NCBI GenBank assembly: GCA_000328365.1
Contig: KB293809.1
Location: 304,389 to 368,388, forward strand
DNA: 64,000 nucleotides
DNA from: Capitella teleta
Taxonomy: Eukaryota; Annelida; Polychaeta; Capitellidae
Direction: 5' to 3'
Shown: positions 10,701 through 24,749 of the stretch, in pieces
How the letters are laid out: each line of letters opens with the position of its first letter
Numbering within the stretch: the first letter of the stretch is position 1
Translations under genes and position numbers: made by a program
Notes under the pieces: generated by a model
Told to the model about the DNA's origin: nothing
The model's database searches: none
The model's input: the letters and a program-made list of their open reading frames with translations, nothing else

Positions 10701-11594
10701 GGTCAATTAGCGCAGTTAACGTACGTTGACCGGTTCAACCAGAGATTCGAGACCTTCTGATTGATCTGCAGTTGTTGGTGGGTAGAACCTTACACACTTC
10801 ACCACAACAACAAAATTCTATAATATAACAGCAGACTAATTTTGCTCAAGAATAAAAACACGACCAGGTGCAAACGAGAATCTGTATTAATTGCCTCAAA
10901 TATGCGAGTATATTAACAGGTAATTGTAACTGGCCTTTGTTTCTATACTCAGGCGCATTCAACAGGTGGTTAACTCCGCAAATTAACATAATTTATGATG
11001 TGCTTCTGATGTTGCGGTGGTAATTACGACACTAATTCTATCATTATTAACCTTTTATTGGTCTTTTCCGCTGCGGGTTTTTTTCATAAGAAGGTCAAAC
11101 CTTTCGTCCGATAAATGCCACCAGCACGCGTTTATTTTAATTCAGATTTTGTCATTTCACGAAATGGACAATTCTTGTGTTTACATCTCAACATCTCAAG
11201 GGAGCCATGAAAGACGACTGCCCTCTGCAGGGCTAATTCCCCCTTGCACTTAAGCCGACAAATCAGACGATATCAGCCACACACACACAAAAAAAAAAAA
11301 ACAGCGTTATTTGCCATGAAATCCTCTCTGATCCAAGATTGTGGCCATCCACCGATTCGGCTACATTCAGTCGTCATTGTACCGCCGTAGAGTATCACCC
11401 ACACTGATACAGTGCATGTAACAGTAATTCAACGGCAACAGACTCACATTGGCTTATGTTAAAGACGTCGATTTCATGATGCAGCCGGAAATCTTAGCGT
11501 GTCACGAATTTACTCGCAATTTTGTTCATATAAATATGACAGACAATCTCAATCTAGGCACCACGTGAAATAATGAGGCCGAAAAGCATGCACC

Positions 11595-11628
11595 GTCGCA
11601 CGCACGCACGCACGCACGCACGCACGTG
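11595..11628. repeat. (CGCA)n microsatellite
   Basis: About eight copies of the CGCA/GCAC tetranucleotide, ending in CGTGTGTG. Confidence 0.9.
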
Positions 11629-14480
11629 TGTGATTAATAACTACTTGCGCTTGTAACTGTTTTGCTCGTTAACGTGTATCCGCCATTTGCAATTTTGAAT
11701 CATTCGCAAATATTGAAACAAACAAAAATGACGAATAATGGATGGGTTAACTTTAAGAAGTGTGTTCATCACGATAATCTTCAGTAATTCTTGTCAGTAT
11801 ATTGCTACTATGTCCATTTCGTGATTTCGAGGATATGAATTTTCGTTTTTGAATTATACCAAATAATTATACCTTAAAAAATAGTGTTGTTGTTTGGATA
11901 CAGTATGTTACAAGCAGGAATCTGATGAAATGAACAATCAATGGACAGCGGTGGCGTCACCAGACTATAGAATCAGCCAGATCGGATCAACCTGAGCAGA
12001 TATCAGATCGTATTCGGAACTGAATCCATTAAAGCACTGGGTCAGTTGATGTCGTATCTATGACAATGTCGACCATATCGTCACGATTAAACAATTAATG
12101 ATACACATGCGCAAAATACTACCCCAGAATAAGATGCCCGTGCTTACATTTAGTTACATTAACGATTCAATCACATCTTGAATGATGACATGTCTGTGTC
12201 AGGATAATTGCTTTCCGTTCTTAGGATTCTCCGAATTCTGAGATAATAGTTTCTTCTTCCTGGCGAATACCTGTCATCAAAATGACTCATTCAACATTTC
12301 TGCCTCCTTCCTTTCTTGCGTAGGAGAGGGCGATTTCTCGGCTACTAGTGCTTTACTTCACAGAACAATGACAATGTGGGCCCACAGTACTCAACAGAAT
12401 TTATATTAACAAACGGAAGGTAAACAAGAAGTGCTATTCAACGACTCGGCATGGTCTCGATGTTTAGCAAAGTAAGTGTATACGTCACCTGGTTAGATTC
12501 CTCTCACCTGGTAGTTTTAGGTGAAGAACTGCAGCACTTGCCTAATTCACCGTGCGCATCACGCTGCAATGGAATAAGACGAAATGAATGCAACGATGAC
12601 GACGCTATCAGTGCTACACGCGCAATATGGAAGAGAAGCGCCAAGGGGGTCAAAGGTCAAGGTGACAAGAGAATTCCCGGTAAGTAAAAAGGAGGCTGTC
12701 TTTCCGCTCACGATTGGGACATCGTGACGAGATGAACACGGCGCGTGTTCGTCTTCTGATGATTCAACACATGGAAGCTAGTTACGACGCCGCCTCCGAC
12801 AAATCGAATGGCATCGTGCTAACGATCAGAGTGTAGTCAGCACCATGTTCAAAGATCTAAAGATAGACGTGTTCACATATATTAGTACTGGCGCCAGACG
12901 TATTTGCCCCTTTTTACGCCCTATCCAGAGTTGTCTGTCACCTGAATCGCTCGAGTTTGTATGTTTTTGTCTTGCTCCAGCGGATTAACGAGGAATTGTG
13001 CAACTCAACTCGTCGAGATGTACATGTTTAGAATGTAAAATGAACGCAGCTCGACTTTTTTTTCTTGCTGCCATCACGTTTATATTTGGAGACGTAAATG
13101 TATTCACTGACAACGCCGAGGTTTGGAGAAATGATGACGCTTTTTTGCTGAGTAATCGCGCTTCTGAGATAAGACCTTGATTTAAATATACGCGAGTTTT
13201 TCATTCATTGGATGCGGTTGAGTACCGAAATTATTTCGACTTTTCAACACTGAATTGTGTCAGCCTAGATCACTATTTATAGGAGCACACCGATGTGCGA
13301 AATACAGCATTACGTCACAACTACGCCCTTCACTGACGAATGGCACACGATTCTGGCTAATTTGCTTGTTATAATCACGGATAATGCGCAAATCACGAGA
13401 TAATTGCGCAGATGAAATTGTGCATTCGCTGTAACCATATTTCAGATGCCGCGAGATAGACAAGGAATTCAGAGTGATAATGTAATGGACAGTTGCATGC
13501 AGGCTCTGGAATATCCAGCCAAATTTTGTTTGGCCTAATTGTGGCCTTCGCCGTTGCAAACGTAGCTATCTGATTGAGGTTTATGTTCCCCAGCGTCGAT
13601 CTGATGCAGAAGGACAGCGCTGTCTGACCGCGTGCACTGGTGATTTTCCTGGACCTAATGCATTGACTATCTGCGGTTATCTGAAATGTCATAAGAGTCA
13701 GTTGCTATAATCAGATATCAGATGACACATGAACCACGAGGATCAAAGATCGGCATTGCAACTGCACAGGAAATCACTAATGGAATGCAAAGGTAGACTT
13801 ACTCAATTATACACAACCGAGTTCATTGCCCCGATAACTGCATTTATAACTGCGAAACGGTTGACGCCAGAGACAAACTTCGTTGAGAAAAAAAAATCAA
13901 TTCTGTGCGAATTATTTAGATTGCGTTGTTGCAGCAAAATCCGTGAAAGCAGCGAAACTTCTGGCAGATCTACGAGCAAGTCATTTCAGCGTCTGAATAA
14001 TTAATGCGTCTTGTGAATGCGGTAAGCAAAGTCATCACATCGCAATCTCTGTGGTCATCAAAGAGGTTTAATCTGTATGGGTTCGTATGGCCCTGGAGCA
14101 ACGCCGGCGCTTAAATGCTCCATAAAAGGTTGTAACTCAGGGGGATGGGGCCTCTCTCAGCTCCCGTGTCAGAGGCATTCTATGAAGCCGAGCACGTGTG
14201 CCTGAGAAGCAGCTTCTCACTAAGGCACCTTAATTGCAACCCAGTGTTTTAAAGGTCAGGGGTCACTGGAAGCGTATTGTGCACCATCGGAATATGAGAA
14301 TTACATGCAAAGGCTATCAGATGTTTACCTGTTAAAAGTCAACCTTCAATCGTATATAGCCATATAGTGATCATCTGTAATCAGCTATATATGAATTATG
14401 GCGTCGAATGTGAAGTGAGCAATTGCACGGATTCGATTTGTGCAGAATTGCTATGGTTTGGTAAGTATGGTTTCAGTTGA

Positions 14481-14562
14481 TTGCAGAATCTGACTCAATG
14501 CTAAACTGCATAACAAGGACGGGTGTCTATGGTAACATGCAGGGCAAAGAACCCTTGGCATA
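14481..14562 (+). repeat. Diverged copy of a dispersed SINE-body-like repeat
   Basis: Shares CTGCATAACAAGG, TCTATGGT and AAGAACCCTTGGCAT with the better copies at 30,180-30,335 and 62,455-62,565. It is short and diverged and holds only the first half of the shared body. Confidence 0.5.
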
Positions 14563-16815
14563 GCTACCAACCACCCAGGAAGGTAGTGCATATGGCTACA
14601 ATGTATCAGAAACGTGTCTTTCTTCCCTGCCAGTGAACGCGGTGCTAAGACCTCTCCAATCGAAGCAGACGCCCTTTCAGCAATCCACATGCATTGCAAA
14701 TCCACACATCAAACTTACTTCGCACGAAGGTGAGGCTCATTAAGGGTTCGATCGATAAACGTCATTATTTATCAAGTCAACCCAGGCTCTTTTATGTTGG
14801 CAGTGAGCGCAGTTAATTAATGCTGCAGCGAGGGGAAAATTCAAACTTCGGGGATATATTTCATTGTTCTTAGGTAGAGTCGTGTAAGCACTGAAAGGAG
14901 GGGGGTGCAATAGGGGGGTGGGTACGCGGCACACACTGGCAAAAAGTTCAGTTCCTTGTTTGCACAAACCCCACAGATTAGTGAAATACGAATATTTAGA
15001 CTTATTTATCCATCAAAATTATCTTAGTACGTTATACATGTAACAAGGTACAATCAGGCATCTCTAATCATGTAATTAAGATTGCATTCGTGATCATATC
15101 AATGTGGTTGCTATCAGCAACGATGAATACCGCGTTTATTCGCCCAAATTTCTGATTTCCTGTCGACCTACGCAACAAGTGTACGTCTGTCCTTGCACGT
15201 ACGCCAAACCAGCGTTGGTTATGTACTAGTACACCTGTCGATACGCTGACTCACCCCGTGTGCACTTTTATATACACTGAGGGCCTATGGCACCAATCTG
15301 GCAGTGTTTAAGATGTCTCGTACGTAATATCTCTATGGAGACATACGTCAAAGATACCTCCGAGCTGACAAGCGGCGAGACCGACCATATGGGTTGTCAT
15401 AGTTGCAAGTAGACGGAAACCTTAATCGATATTCTGGTGCAACAACAGTTTGTTGACAAAGATACCTGATTCCACAACAGCTGGTTCGACCAGATGCTTA
15501 CCTCCAAGTAGCGTGGGGAGTTGTTCGTCAACTGTTGATATTCCTTTGCTTGTCCTGTTGTCGATCTCGGCGCATAAATAGTTCCCGAGAGCTCCGTGGG
15601 CTGCGCTGTCTTCGACGTCTGTTGAGGGGGGTGGCCGCATAAGCAGCATATATCGACTGACGCTTCCGAGCGACGTACACGCGGCAAGCAGCGGGTGGGA
15701 GGGGGGGGGGCAGCCCTGGCAAAGACGGTCCTTCTCTTGTTGCATGTTTCATAATTGCAGAGTAATAAGTTTCTCGCTTTCGTCCGCTGATGGTTCACGC
15801 CTATGATTGATGACGGATTGCTGGCTCAGCACGTTGTCATGGCAACCTGTACGAGGATGAAATTACCTTAATTATAAGGCGACCATGACAGGTGAAACAA
15901 AGCTGAGTTTGCTGATAAGTTGACAGTTTAGTTGACATCGCACCCGCTAGGGAGATATGTGTCCGCTAACTTGCCATTGCATATAGCATGCACTATACCA
16001 TGAGGAGCGATATTAATTGAATAACGCATGTCGCAATTCATCTGCCGTTCTTCCCAGGGTTGCAGAAAAGGCCTGCTGACCCCCTGACCTGGCCAGATGA
16101 CGTCACGCTGATTCTGGCGTCCGTAATTGCACTGGCTGAACCCATTTCCTGTTTCCCGAATCCAATTGAGAGTAAAACCGCTCACAGCGCAATCTAAGGA
16201 TACCTGGCGTGCGCGTGTTCTGCGTTGCGGGGCGTCAATTCAGTGCGTCTACCTGGACACCCCCCCCCCCCCCTGTTCCACATCAAAGAATGCTATTAAA
16301 CGCAGGTGTTGCTCATATCCTTAGATTTAATGACGTTCAATTAGCTCCGATGTCTAAATATCCTTGATACTGTCTGCCAGCAACGACTCTTTCATGTCGT
16401 TTCATTTTAGGGAATGGAAAATTATGCAATTCGGTTTTTTAAGTGCGGATGGGGAATATTGTTGGCTGAAAGTGCAGTGATTCCCGATATAATGCCTTGA
16501 ATACTCTTCGCTACAAAGGCGCAAGTTGAGACGCCAACAGAGAAAGAAGCATTCGATCGAAGGGTCTTTCTTGTCACCAAAGTCTGTGATAATTCGAATC
16601 AGCAGCTGCTCCATTCAAATCACTGCAACACACTGGTCACATTGGCTCGTGCATACTAACAAAGACATTGGCATGCAGCGCCTATAGAGTCTATAGACTG
16701 CAGTATTCCTCCTGTTGGGTAAAATTCTGGCGTGTGTTATATTTATTTATACACGTATATGTAACCGCATCAGGGAACGGTATTCCAAGTGGAGCTATAC
16801 TTATGCTACGATGTA
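14563..16815. other. Intergenic, no gene recognised
   Basis: Several overlapping frames at about 15,400-15,800 (-) are rich in Pro, Cys and Arg and look like non-coding GC-rich sequence. A poly-C run lies at 16,261-16,274, and an RFX X-box-like GTTGTCATGGCAAC at 15,833-15,846. No gene is supported. Confidence 0.5.
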
Positions 16816-16880
16816 CGAGGGTTGTTCGAAAAGTTCAAGGGCTAAGACGCGTTATCACAAAAAGTTTAAAATTGACTTCA
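16816..16880 (+). mobile_element. Possible mariner-type transposon end
   Basis: TA|CGAGGGTTGTTCGAAAAGTT is the kind of terminal sequence seen at mariner ends, preceded by the TA expected at its target. I find no matching opposite end and no transposase nearby, so this is at most a solo end or a deleted copy. Confidence 0.35.
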
Positions 16881-17087
16881 ATATAGGTCAGCTTTTCGGA
16901 TAAAAATTGCAAGCACTGAATTATGCAGAAAGTCCTGTGATCATCTCTGGCATCAATTTGAGTGAAGCAGGGGTCGGCATTTCGCCAGAATGTGGTAGAC
17001 TCCTGATTTACGCGCTAATTCAAAATTGATTCTTGACTACTAATTATTTACCGATATGGCATGGCATGATGAGGTTTTACGGCTCCA

Positions 17088-17163
17088 CCCAAGCCAATCG
17101 GATGATACGGGCGCCAGAACAGAAGCCCGGGACCGGGGTTTTCCCCTACTCTTATCGATAAAT
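17088..17163 (-). repeat. Partial copy of the dispersed SINE-body-like repeat
   Basis: The plus strand reads AGAAGCCCGGGACCGGGG and CCCCTACTCTTATCGATAA. This matches the 62,455 copy on the same strand and the 30,180 copy on the opposite strand. Only the 3' half of the body is present. Confidence 0.65.
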
Positions 17164-19227
17164 CGTTTTTAAACACAAAAGACCACATAGTATAAGCGCC
17201 CATGTATCCCCAAGACCTACTATCGATGCGATGGACTGTGATGTTGATCCAGTCGTGAATGACATGGACAAATAAGAAACCAACACAGCCAGCGCCCAGG
17301 GTCACGAAATAGATCCGACAGACGCAAGCTCGTCGTCAACAGAAGAACAACGACACAAAACACCTGCAGTTGTGGTGAATTTTGAGCGCAGTCCTTCAGC
17401 TTGGATTCAAGTCGCCATATTATATTTCAGGAGATACCTGGAAGGGATCATAGGTGCTGTAAAAGAAACTGTAGACGTGTCGACCGAAAGGAAAAAACCC
17501 GATGCATCGGCCCATACACAACTGTGTCAGAGGAAATGCTAAGTTTTTAGTCTATAATCCTGTGTAGTGTTCACAGACGACACAAGATTTCTTGGAGGGA
17601 CAATTTCTGTTTTCGACAACATCTCTCTTTGTTGCGATCGAACGCCCCCTGGTGCAGGATTCTGAATAATTATGAGGGCAAACGGTCTAAACGATTATTG
17701 GTCGTTGATGTGTAACATATTTAGTTATATGCTGAGAACACGCCTCGGCTAAACGGATTAAGAGCTTGGCGGATCAGCCAATGGCCCAAATGAATGGTTG
17801 GCTTTGGGCCAAGCATCCAATTGGACGCTGCATGCACGTGATGTCTCCCTCAGTGGACACTCTACGGTCAGACACAGAGTGGACAAAATTTAAGGCGCCA
17901 AAAACAAACAACAAACAATTTAATGCAACCAGTGACTAGTGAATATGTATGCATAGTGTATGAGTTACCTGACCACTTGCAATGCTTCAATTTATGATAT
18001 GCACGACTGGCAATGAATTATAAGAAATTCGTCATTTTATTATTCTTACAAATCCTTGATTAAACATTAATACAACTGAATGCTTTCTTAAAGGAACGCA
18101 AGCCGCTGTGTGCAACCCACGATGTCCTTTTACGAATCGGTAATTTGCTTGTTTTCGTGGTTCATTTAATTAATTAGCCAGTCGGTGAGGCCATCACAAT
18201 GCACTCACATGTGCACTATTCTCTTGACGCATTCAACTCAGTAACAAGTATTTGGACTAAAAGGTTTGGCGATAGGTGAAGGCATTTTATATGAATATGA
18301 ATGAATATAAGATCGAAGGGCACATAGTGAAACATCATATTTTATTCCAAACAGTCTGAATGTATGTACGCAGTTAAAAAATAAAATTGTAGCAGGCGTA
18401 TTGACATGAATTTGACGATTCTGATTGGAAGAAATTTGGACTGTCCAATCACGAGTCAAAGAAGTATGTCCGAAGTGATATCAGATGCCAACCAAAAAGT
18501 AATAGTGAAGAAGGGTCCTGGCCACTGGATAGTCCAGGTGCTATGTGAGGGGCTGTGAGTGTAAGTCTACTGAAGCGCAAATAATCAACCAAGGAAGCAC
18601 TGCTGGGTTCGCTGCCTCGGGGTGCTGACTGGGACATGGCATCAGTCGGAAGTGTTGGCCGACGGACAGACGTGGCCCCATTTTATCTTTAATTCTAACA
18701 TGTTGTTCGGAGTCGCATAGAATGGAACATTATGATTTTCATATGGACTCCTTTAACTTTTGTTACACCTAGCTATTCAGTGCGTTATGATTTTGATGAG
18801 TGGAATTTCGAAAATTCGAAACCATATGACCATCATCAATATTATACCACACAGTTATAGTCTGCCAGCCTTACAATCAGCGCATCATGAACGTGTATAC
18901 CAATGAGCGTTATGCACGACACTCAACAATTAACAGATTAATGGTTGTATGACCATTTATTCACAATGGGCAGATAGACCGATGTCTCATCTTGATTGTG
19001 AAGTAAAGGTCCACTGCCTTCCACGACCAACACAGTTACTATCTCCTTTGCTGGCCATATCTGACGTCGGCGCTGAATTTACCCCGAACACACGGAATCG
19101 GCCCCTGATCGCTCATTGAATTGTATGCGCCTTCCGTATCCACCTCCATCTCGAACTGATAATCATTTATTATCACTTTCGTCATAAATGGGCTGATTGA
19201 TTTCGAACCCGTCGAGTAGAATACTTG
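17164..19227. other. Intergenic, no gene recognised
   Basis: AT-rich with only short frames. It holds one copy of the GTGCGTTATGATT motif at 18,780-18,792 and a GGAATCGGCCCCTGAT sequence at about 19,093 that recurs at about 19,793. Confidence 0.5.
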
Positions 19228-19800
19228 GGCCGATTCCAGAAAGAAATTTAACTTTGGGACTTACGTAGTCCTCCAGGCGTTAAGTTGCGTTTTCAAGTTA
19301 AGTCGATTTCACAAACGCATTTTTGCTGAACCTAACTTAAGTAGCGTAAATCGGATTTGGCTATCTGCCAAGGAACGTATAAGACATGGCAGGGAATTTG
19401 ATCAGTGGTAAACGTACCTTCCAACATGACTTTTATGAAATGTTTGTGATTTTTCCGGAACTTTATGAAAAACTAAAGCATCACAAACGCGAAATGCGAG
19501 TGTATAGCATCGTTGATTTCTAATCATAACGCAACAAGTGCGCTTTTTCCCGCTTTACAATCATAACGTTTTTTGTTTTGTTTTTTTCATAACGCTTTCT
19601 TTTTTTTCTTTTTTTCATAACGCCTTCAAGAGCGTCGCTCCTGTCTGGAAGGCTCCTTCTAGGTGTTGACACCATAGCATTAATTCGGCGTCTTCTGATC
19701 TGCACCATCTTGAATTCACTAAGTTTGATTTAAGTCAGGTCGAGAGGTCACTTAAGTTTTGTAGAGTCTAGAGGACTGAAGTTTCTTTCGGGAATCGGCC
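19228..19800. mobile_element. MITE-like element with GGGCCGATTCC ends
   Basis: The left end GGGCCGATTCCAGAAAGAAA and right end TTTCTTTCGGGAATCGGCCC are inverted copies of each other about 570 bases apart. The interior is AT-rich and carries AATCATAACGCA. Similar ends (AACAATCGGCCCC at about 39,760-39,775, AAACTGGCCC at about 25,685) suggest a family, perhaps Harbinger/ISL2EU-type. No transposase is seen, and the target duplication is unclear. Confidence 0.5.
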
Positions 19801-19809
19801 CCTGATGAG

Positions 19810-20470
19810 TATGCGTTGTCACTGTCTTCGATGACAAAATAAACACTTTTTTTTCTTCTTGCACATGGCCGCAAAATGGTTCATGCCATCACATTGGTGA
19901 CAATTCTTGCCATATATATGCTGGGCATTTGAACTTTTCATGAGATCTCCCACACTTCGGGCAGTTACTCGATGTAGCATATTTCTTGGGTGCCTCTGCT
20001 CCCTTCTTGTGTGGTTTCTGTTTATGCTCAAACTTATGCACATCACTTGCTTCTGCTTTCGAAAATTTAGTCATCGATTCTTCAGTCACCTCACTGATCT
20101 GGCAACATTGCACTGCTCTTTCTTATGTCAACTTCGGTTCCTTCAAAAGTTGTTTTCAGAGTCTGTCATATCTGCCAGACCCGTGACGATTCGGTCTCGA
20201 ATTAACTGATCCTGTAATTCACCCAATTCACAAGAACGTGCCATGAAACGTAGATCTGTCTCCTGCTGTTGAATGCATGCCTCTCCATGATAATAATCTT
20301 TTGAGGTGTGCCTAGTTCTTCAAATTTCCTTTTTAGTGTCTCCACATCGTTCCTGGTTTCCCCCAGCATGGCTGGCATTGCCGTGCATCACCAGATTCGG
20401 CAACTGCTGCTCTTCCGGGACCATATCTGAATGATCTTTCCCTCAACATAGCCTCTTGCCCTTCCAAACT
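19810..20470 (-). mobile_element. Fossil Gypsy-type LTR retrotransposon, gag part
   Basis: The minus strand holds gag-type sequence. An upstream part resembles the Gypsy gag segment around a CELGELQDQLIRDRIVTGL motif. It is followed by two zinc-knuckle-like cysteine clusters (CPKCGRSHEKFKCPA and CHQCDGMNHFAAMC) near 19,870-19,970. The copy is broken in several places and only a gag portion remains: no pol, no LTRs and no primer site are visible. It lies directly beside the left end of the TIR element at 20,476. Age cannot be dated without a second LTR, but the decay suggests an old insertion. Confidence 0.75.
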
Positions 20471-20475
20471 CATAG

Positions 20476-20990
20476 TACAGGGGTATTAGGATAAAAAAGG
20501 GAAAAAAATAACATCAAGCTAAATTTTTGATATGTGATGCAATATACCACAAATAACAACATATCAAAACTCCCCGAGGATACACCTTGTGCAAAAAAAA
20601 TCCTGGCTGTTTGAATGTTGCACTTAAGACTTATTAATCGTTATTCAAACTATGACGTAATTTGTCATCTAATCGCAAAACTATTAACGCAAGAATCTCT
20701 CTATATATGTTGGAATGAATATGCAACCCCTTTGCAAAATATCTAGTCTTTAGGTTGCCTATAAAGGTTCGTAATGAAGATTTTACGCGAAAATTTTGCT
20801 ATTTTGAACACCGTTTTTGAAATCCTGTCATCAACAATTTTATTATATTTCATAAAATACTAGGCATAATGGCTTCAAACATCTCCACAAATTACTTCAT
20901 CTATTCTTATACACATATGTGAGATAATAAATGGTGCTTGTTGCTCATTTTTTTAAATTTATGACCATTTTACTTACCCTACCCCCCTAA
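20476..20990. repeat. Left terminal inverted repeat arm
   Basis: About 520 bases matching, in inverted form and with small indels, 24,750-25,272. The outermost 130 bases align almost throughout (AAAAAAATAACATCAAGCTA, AACTCCCC, TCCTGGCTGTTT). The inner part is patchier and ends at the ACCCTACCCCCCTAA block. Confidence 0.75.
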
Positions 20991-23900
20991 TGGTAAACTG
21001 GACGTTTTATTCAGCTCCTGATGTAGGAAATGAACCATTCGTATAGTCCTGGAAAAAATTCTACATATTATGCATCTTTAGAAAGCTTATGGCCTCAGAA
21101 ATACGAAAATTATTTTGGAAATAAATTTGGAGGACATTTCGGCCGCCATTTTGGATTTTCTATAATGGCCGCCACCAAGCATGTGATAAAAGCTAGGTAA
21201 ACTACAGGAGTAATTTTGTTGTCTAAACCTACTAAACCATACACCAGTGACTCACTCAGAGTGTTTAATCTCCATAAAAAATCGTGAAATTAACCGGAAA
21301 TTACTGTCATCTTCCTTTTCATCGCTCTGTCGGCGGAGTTTAAGTTCGAATCATGCAGGTTGAGATAATTCATATACTAACAGGCATACATTTCAGCATC
21401 AGATGTCTTCCAGGCGGTTGGAGCAGGATTCCCCTTCACAATGACTACACGTGGATGAGCAATTGAGTCCAAGTTTTCTACAGCCGCAGCTCTTCCTACA
21501 TTGCGTTTTACAGCCGCATGCTATCATTTTAAGCAGATTCTCATGGACAACTCCTTTTGTGGTTTCTACAGGTGCCAAAATCCCATCACCGATCTGCCAA
21601 CCCAATGCTGTTGCATCAACCATCTTCCCACGCCAAGTCTGTACCTGATGATAGACAGCGCTGGTTGGTGGCAGAGATTCGAGTTTTACGTGGAGGTCAA
21701 TGAAGATTTCTCTATGGCCTGCTTGTATTTGTAGTGTCTGAGTTTGTCGAGTGTAGATCCACGTTTGTTAGAGCCATAGAGTTTTAAGAGGAATTCTTCT
21801 CTAGCATTTTCTATCTCAGCTTTGGGTGTCTCCGGCTTCTTAGCATACAGGCTAGAAGATAGCTCGACATTTCTCCGATGTTTTTCTCTATGACTCTTAT
21901 ACTGAATACTCTGGGTCCCTTTGTAGTGTCACAAATGTACACGTGCATTGAAGGTGTAGCGAGGGCGACCATCATAACTAGCAGGTCTGTGTTGTTACCA
22001 ATGACAATAACTGTCTGTCCGTCTGTAGAATCTGTCAAGGCAGTTTATACAATCGTTGCGTCTGCATCAGAATCGGTTTGAAATATTCTTACATCAAGGT
22101 CTTTGAAGAGATCACGAAGCAATCCAATTAGTCGTGATTTGTAATTTCTGTTCGCTAGAAAAGACTCTTGAGATACTGTCATGGTCATTGTTCCATCAAA
22201 AAGGATTTCTCGCGGGATGCCCTTAGCCATCCTCCTGTTCCTCTCTGTGGTTTTCGTGGTCAGCGTTGTCTCATAACCATCGAATACGACTAGCGCATTG
22301 CCGAAGTGACGGAGGACAAACGAGGTGTACCCTCTGCATATTTCACCGTATGTAGCATGAGTGGGCCACAAAACAACGTGCAATAGTTAACCACCATCTA
22401 TAATAAAGGTGCTGTTCACTGGGTAGTGGTCGATGGCCTCTGTTTAACTTTTCAATAGCTGACCGAAAATGTTCTTATTTGTCTTTCTCGTGACCCCGTC
22501 CCGTCTGTGAAGAGAGTTGTAGGCTATGAGGCTAATTCATAGGCCAGATATGGCTCCATGTCAGAACTGAATTGCATCACACATGTTATTCGATTGAACA
22601 GGAGCATAAGGTTCATCACAGTGGGCTGTCCTCGGATCTTGACTGTGTTGGTGCGGCTACCTATGCTCTACCTATGCTCTTCTCAGAATACAACTGATTG
22701 TTGAGAGCCGAAGCTGCAGCCATTCCAATCTCCAGTGAGCGATCACAGTTGACGGATGAATCCGCAACTATAGGCCACTCGATATTGCTGTCAGCGAATC
22801 CTGGTTCTGATGCTCAATGAAAGGCGAGTGTGACTTTAGCCATTCCAAGAAACTGTTAATATCCTTGTGATCGGCAGATGTGCTGGAATCCCGAATATCT
22901 TTGTGTTGCTCGGATCGTTGTGTGCACACATTAGCAAAAGCTTCGAGGTCTTAACAAATGGGAATGCAATAGGGAAATGCATGAACCAACATAGCGAGGG
23001 AACTGTCCGTGATACCCCGTCCTCTGGTCATGCCACCTGAGATTTTCAGCAATCGCATGAGATTTTGTTCGATTGATTGGTCCGAAAAGATTCCTCCCCA
23101 CAAATTATCTTTTTGCCTTGGTGAATTTACCAAATTCCGTTTCATTCATGGTAGATTGCAGTGCTTGCATCTGTTGGAGATATATTCTTGCAGACTTGGC
23201 GTATGCTAAGTGTCCAGCAGCATGGAAATACGGAATCATTTGTCTGATCGAGTTTAGGTGCAACACCCAATCTCCAGTCCTTTCTGCATAGATTAACGGC
23301 TTTATCAAAGACACTTGCTGCATGTAATTCAGCCACAGTCGTCCTGTTCGACTCCGTTCCTTCTCTGTTTTTATCCATTGTTGATTCTTCTCAATTAGCG
23401 TTTGCATGACTTTCTCATCCTCTAGGTCCACCGGTTTCTGACCAATGATGGCCTTGTGTAAAGCCAAAAGACTTTCTTTTGTCTTGTCTTCCATCTCTGT
23501 CATCATAAAAGTAAAAAGCGCCACTGAGGTCAGCAGATGAGCTCGAAGGGCGTGGGCATATGCATGACCTGTCATCATATGCACCACTGATGCTGGGGCA
23601 TAAACTGATTCCCATAGAACTTCTAGTCCACTGCTGCCCATGATATAGCCAACTGGACCCATGAAGGACATCAAGAGGTGGAAACCATCCAGTCTGACTA
23701 CTACCCCTTGGAGTATTTCATCGGATGCTACTATTTCGATTGCTTTGGCGTTCAACGGCTGGTCAAAGGTCACGAAACATGTTTCCATGCCATGCAGGCT
23801 ACTTTGTTTCCTGGAAAAATTCAAGGCAGTGTAAATAGAGCTGGGGTTTGTTGGCTGCAGGTTTATGAAGGGAAGAATTTCGATTCTGGTCCTTTCGTAG

Positions 23901-24749
23901 TTCTCCCCTTTGGAGGCAAGTTGCATGAATCCACCCCAGGAAGGTGAAGGTTAGCGTCTGGCAGAGTCATTGATGCCGTCCATAACTGATCCAGGGTAAA
24001 TGAAAGTTTCTGACTTCTTGGGTTCGGTTCGTCTGGGAAGAGAGAGCTGACCTTAATGCAGCTTAAAGCCGACACAAAAGGCTTCTTATAAGCCTTGATT
24101 GCCACCTTACCAAACTCTCCAGTTACATCGGCTTTGACTAGTTTGGTTGACCTGTTGATGGTGTGCCTGGATCTCCCAGAATCTGGAGTGACACAACTGA
24201 TACCGCCCATTGAATGGAAGGTGTTGTGTCCCGAAATTGTGGCGACGTTGAAATCAGCATTATCAAACACAAATTGAAAAAAACCCATCTAGCTGATAGG
24301 ACGGCTGATCATTCGAAGCGATTGCTGACAGAAACCTTTGGACCTCTTTGTAATCATCTGAAAATCCCAGGCAATTAAGAGACAAATTAATTCTTTCGAA
24401 CTGAATCGATGTTACAGATACACTGCAATGGACATGAGACTCGGGGAAATAAAACATTGCAATTATACATATGATACGTACCTCAACAGCTTGGAAGATG
24501 GTAATAATCGATTCAATTTAGCAAAGAACGGTGAATGAACTGTCGCGAGATTCCCGAATGGACGAATAACGTGAGCATTCATACAGAAATGAACAAACAA
24601 TATACAAAAAAACTAGGTTATTGTTTTGGAAATGAGCCGTTCAATTCATCAGAAATGATATGAATGCTTTGTTTTCTTATCTAAAGTTGTACGTCCTCTT
24701 TAAATAAGAGCGCGCACCCACAAACACGAAATAACGCACTTTTCAGTCA

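Larger units (their letters stand above)
7501..14480. other. Long intergenic region, no gene recognised
   Basis: Open frames here are short and lack gene context. It includes a 24-base palindrome next to a CRE-like TGACGTCA (9,642-9,677), a 29-base tandem duplication with nuclear-receptor-like half-sites (10,641-10,700) and a CGCA microsatellite (about 11,595-11,628). A G/C-rich stretch lies at 7,975-8,045. I see no exons supported by splice signals. Confidence 0.5.

Noticed and set aside
11595-11628. CRISPR-like or regulatory array
   Set aside because: A plain CGCA microsatellite; no spacers, and the genome is eukaryotic.
15397-15798. Overlapping Pro/Arg/Cys-rich minus-strand frames
   Set aside because: Three overlapping frames of similar length in GC-rich DNA with no splice, start or homology support.
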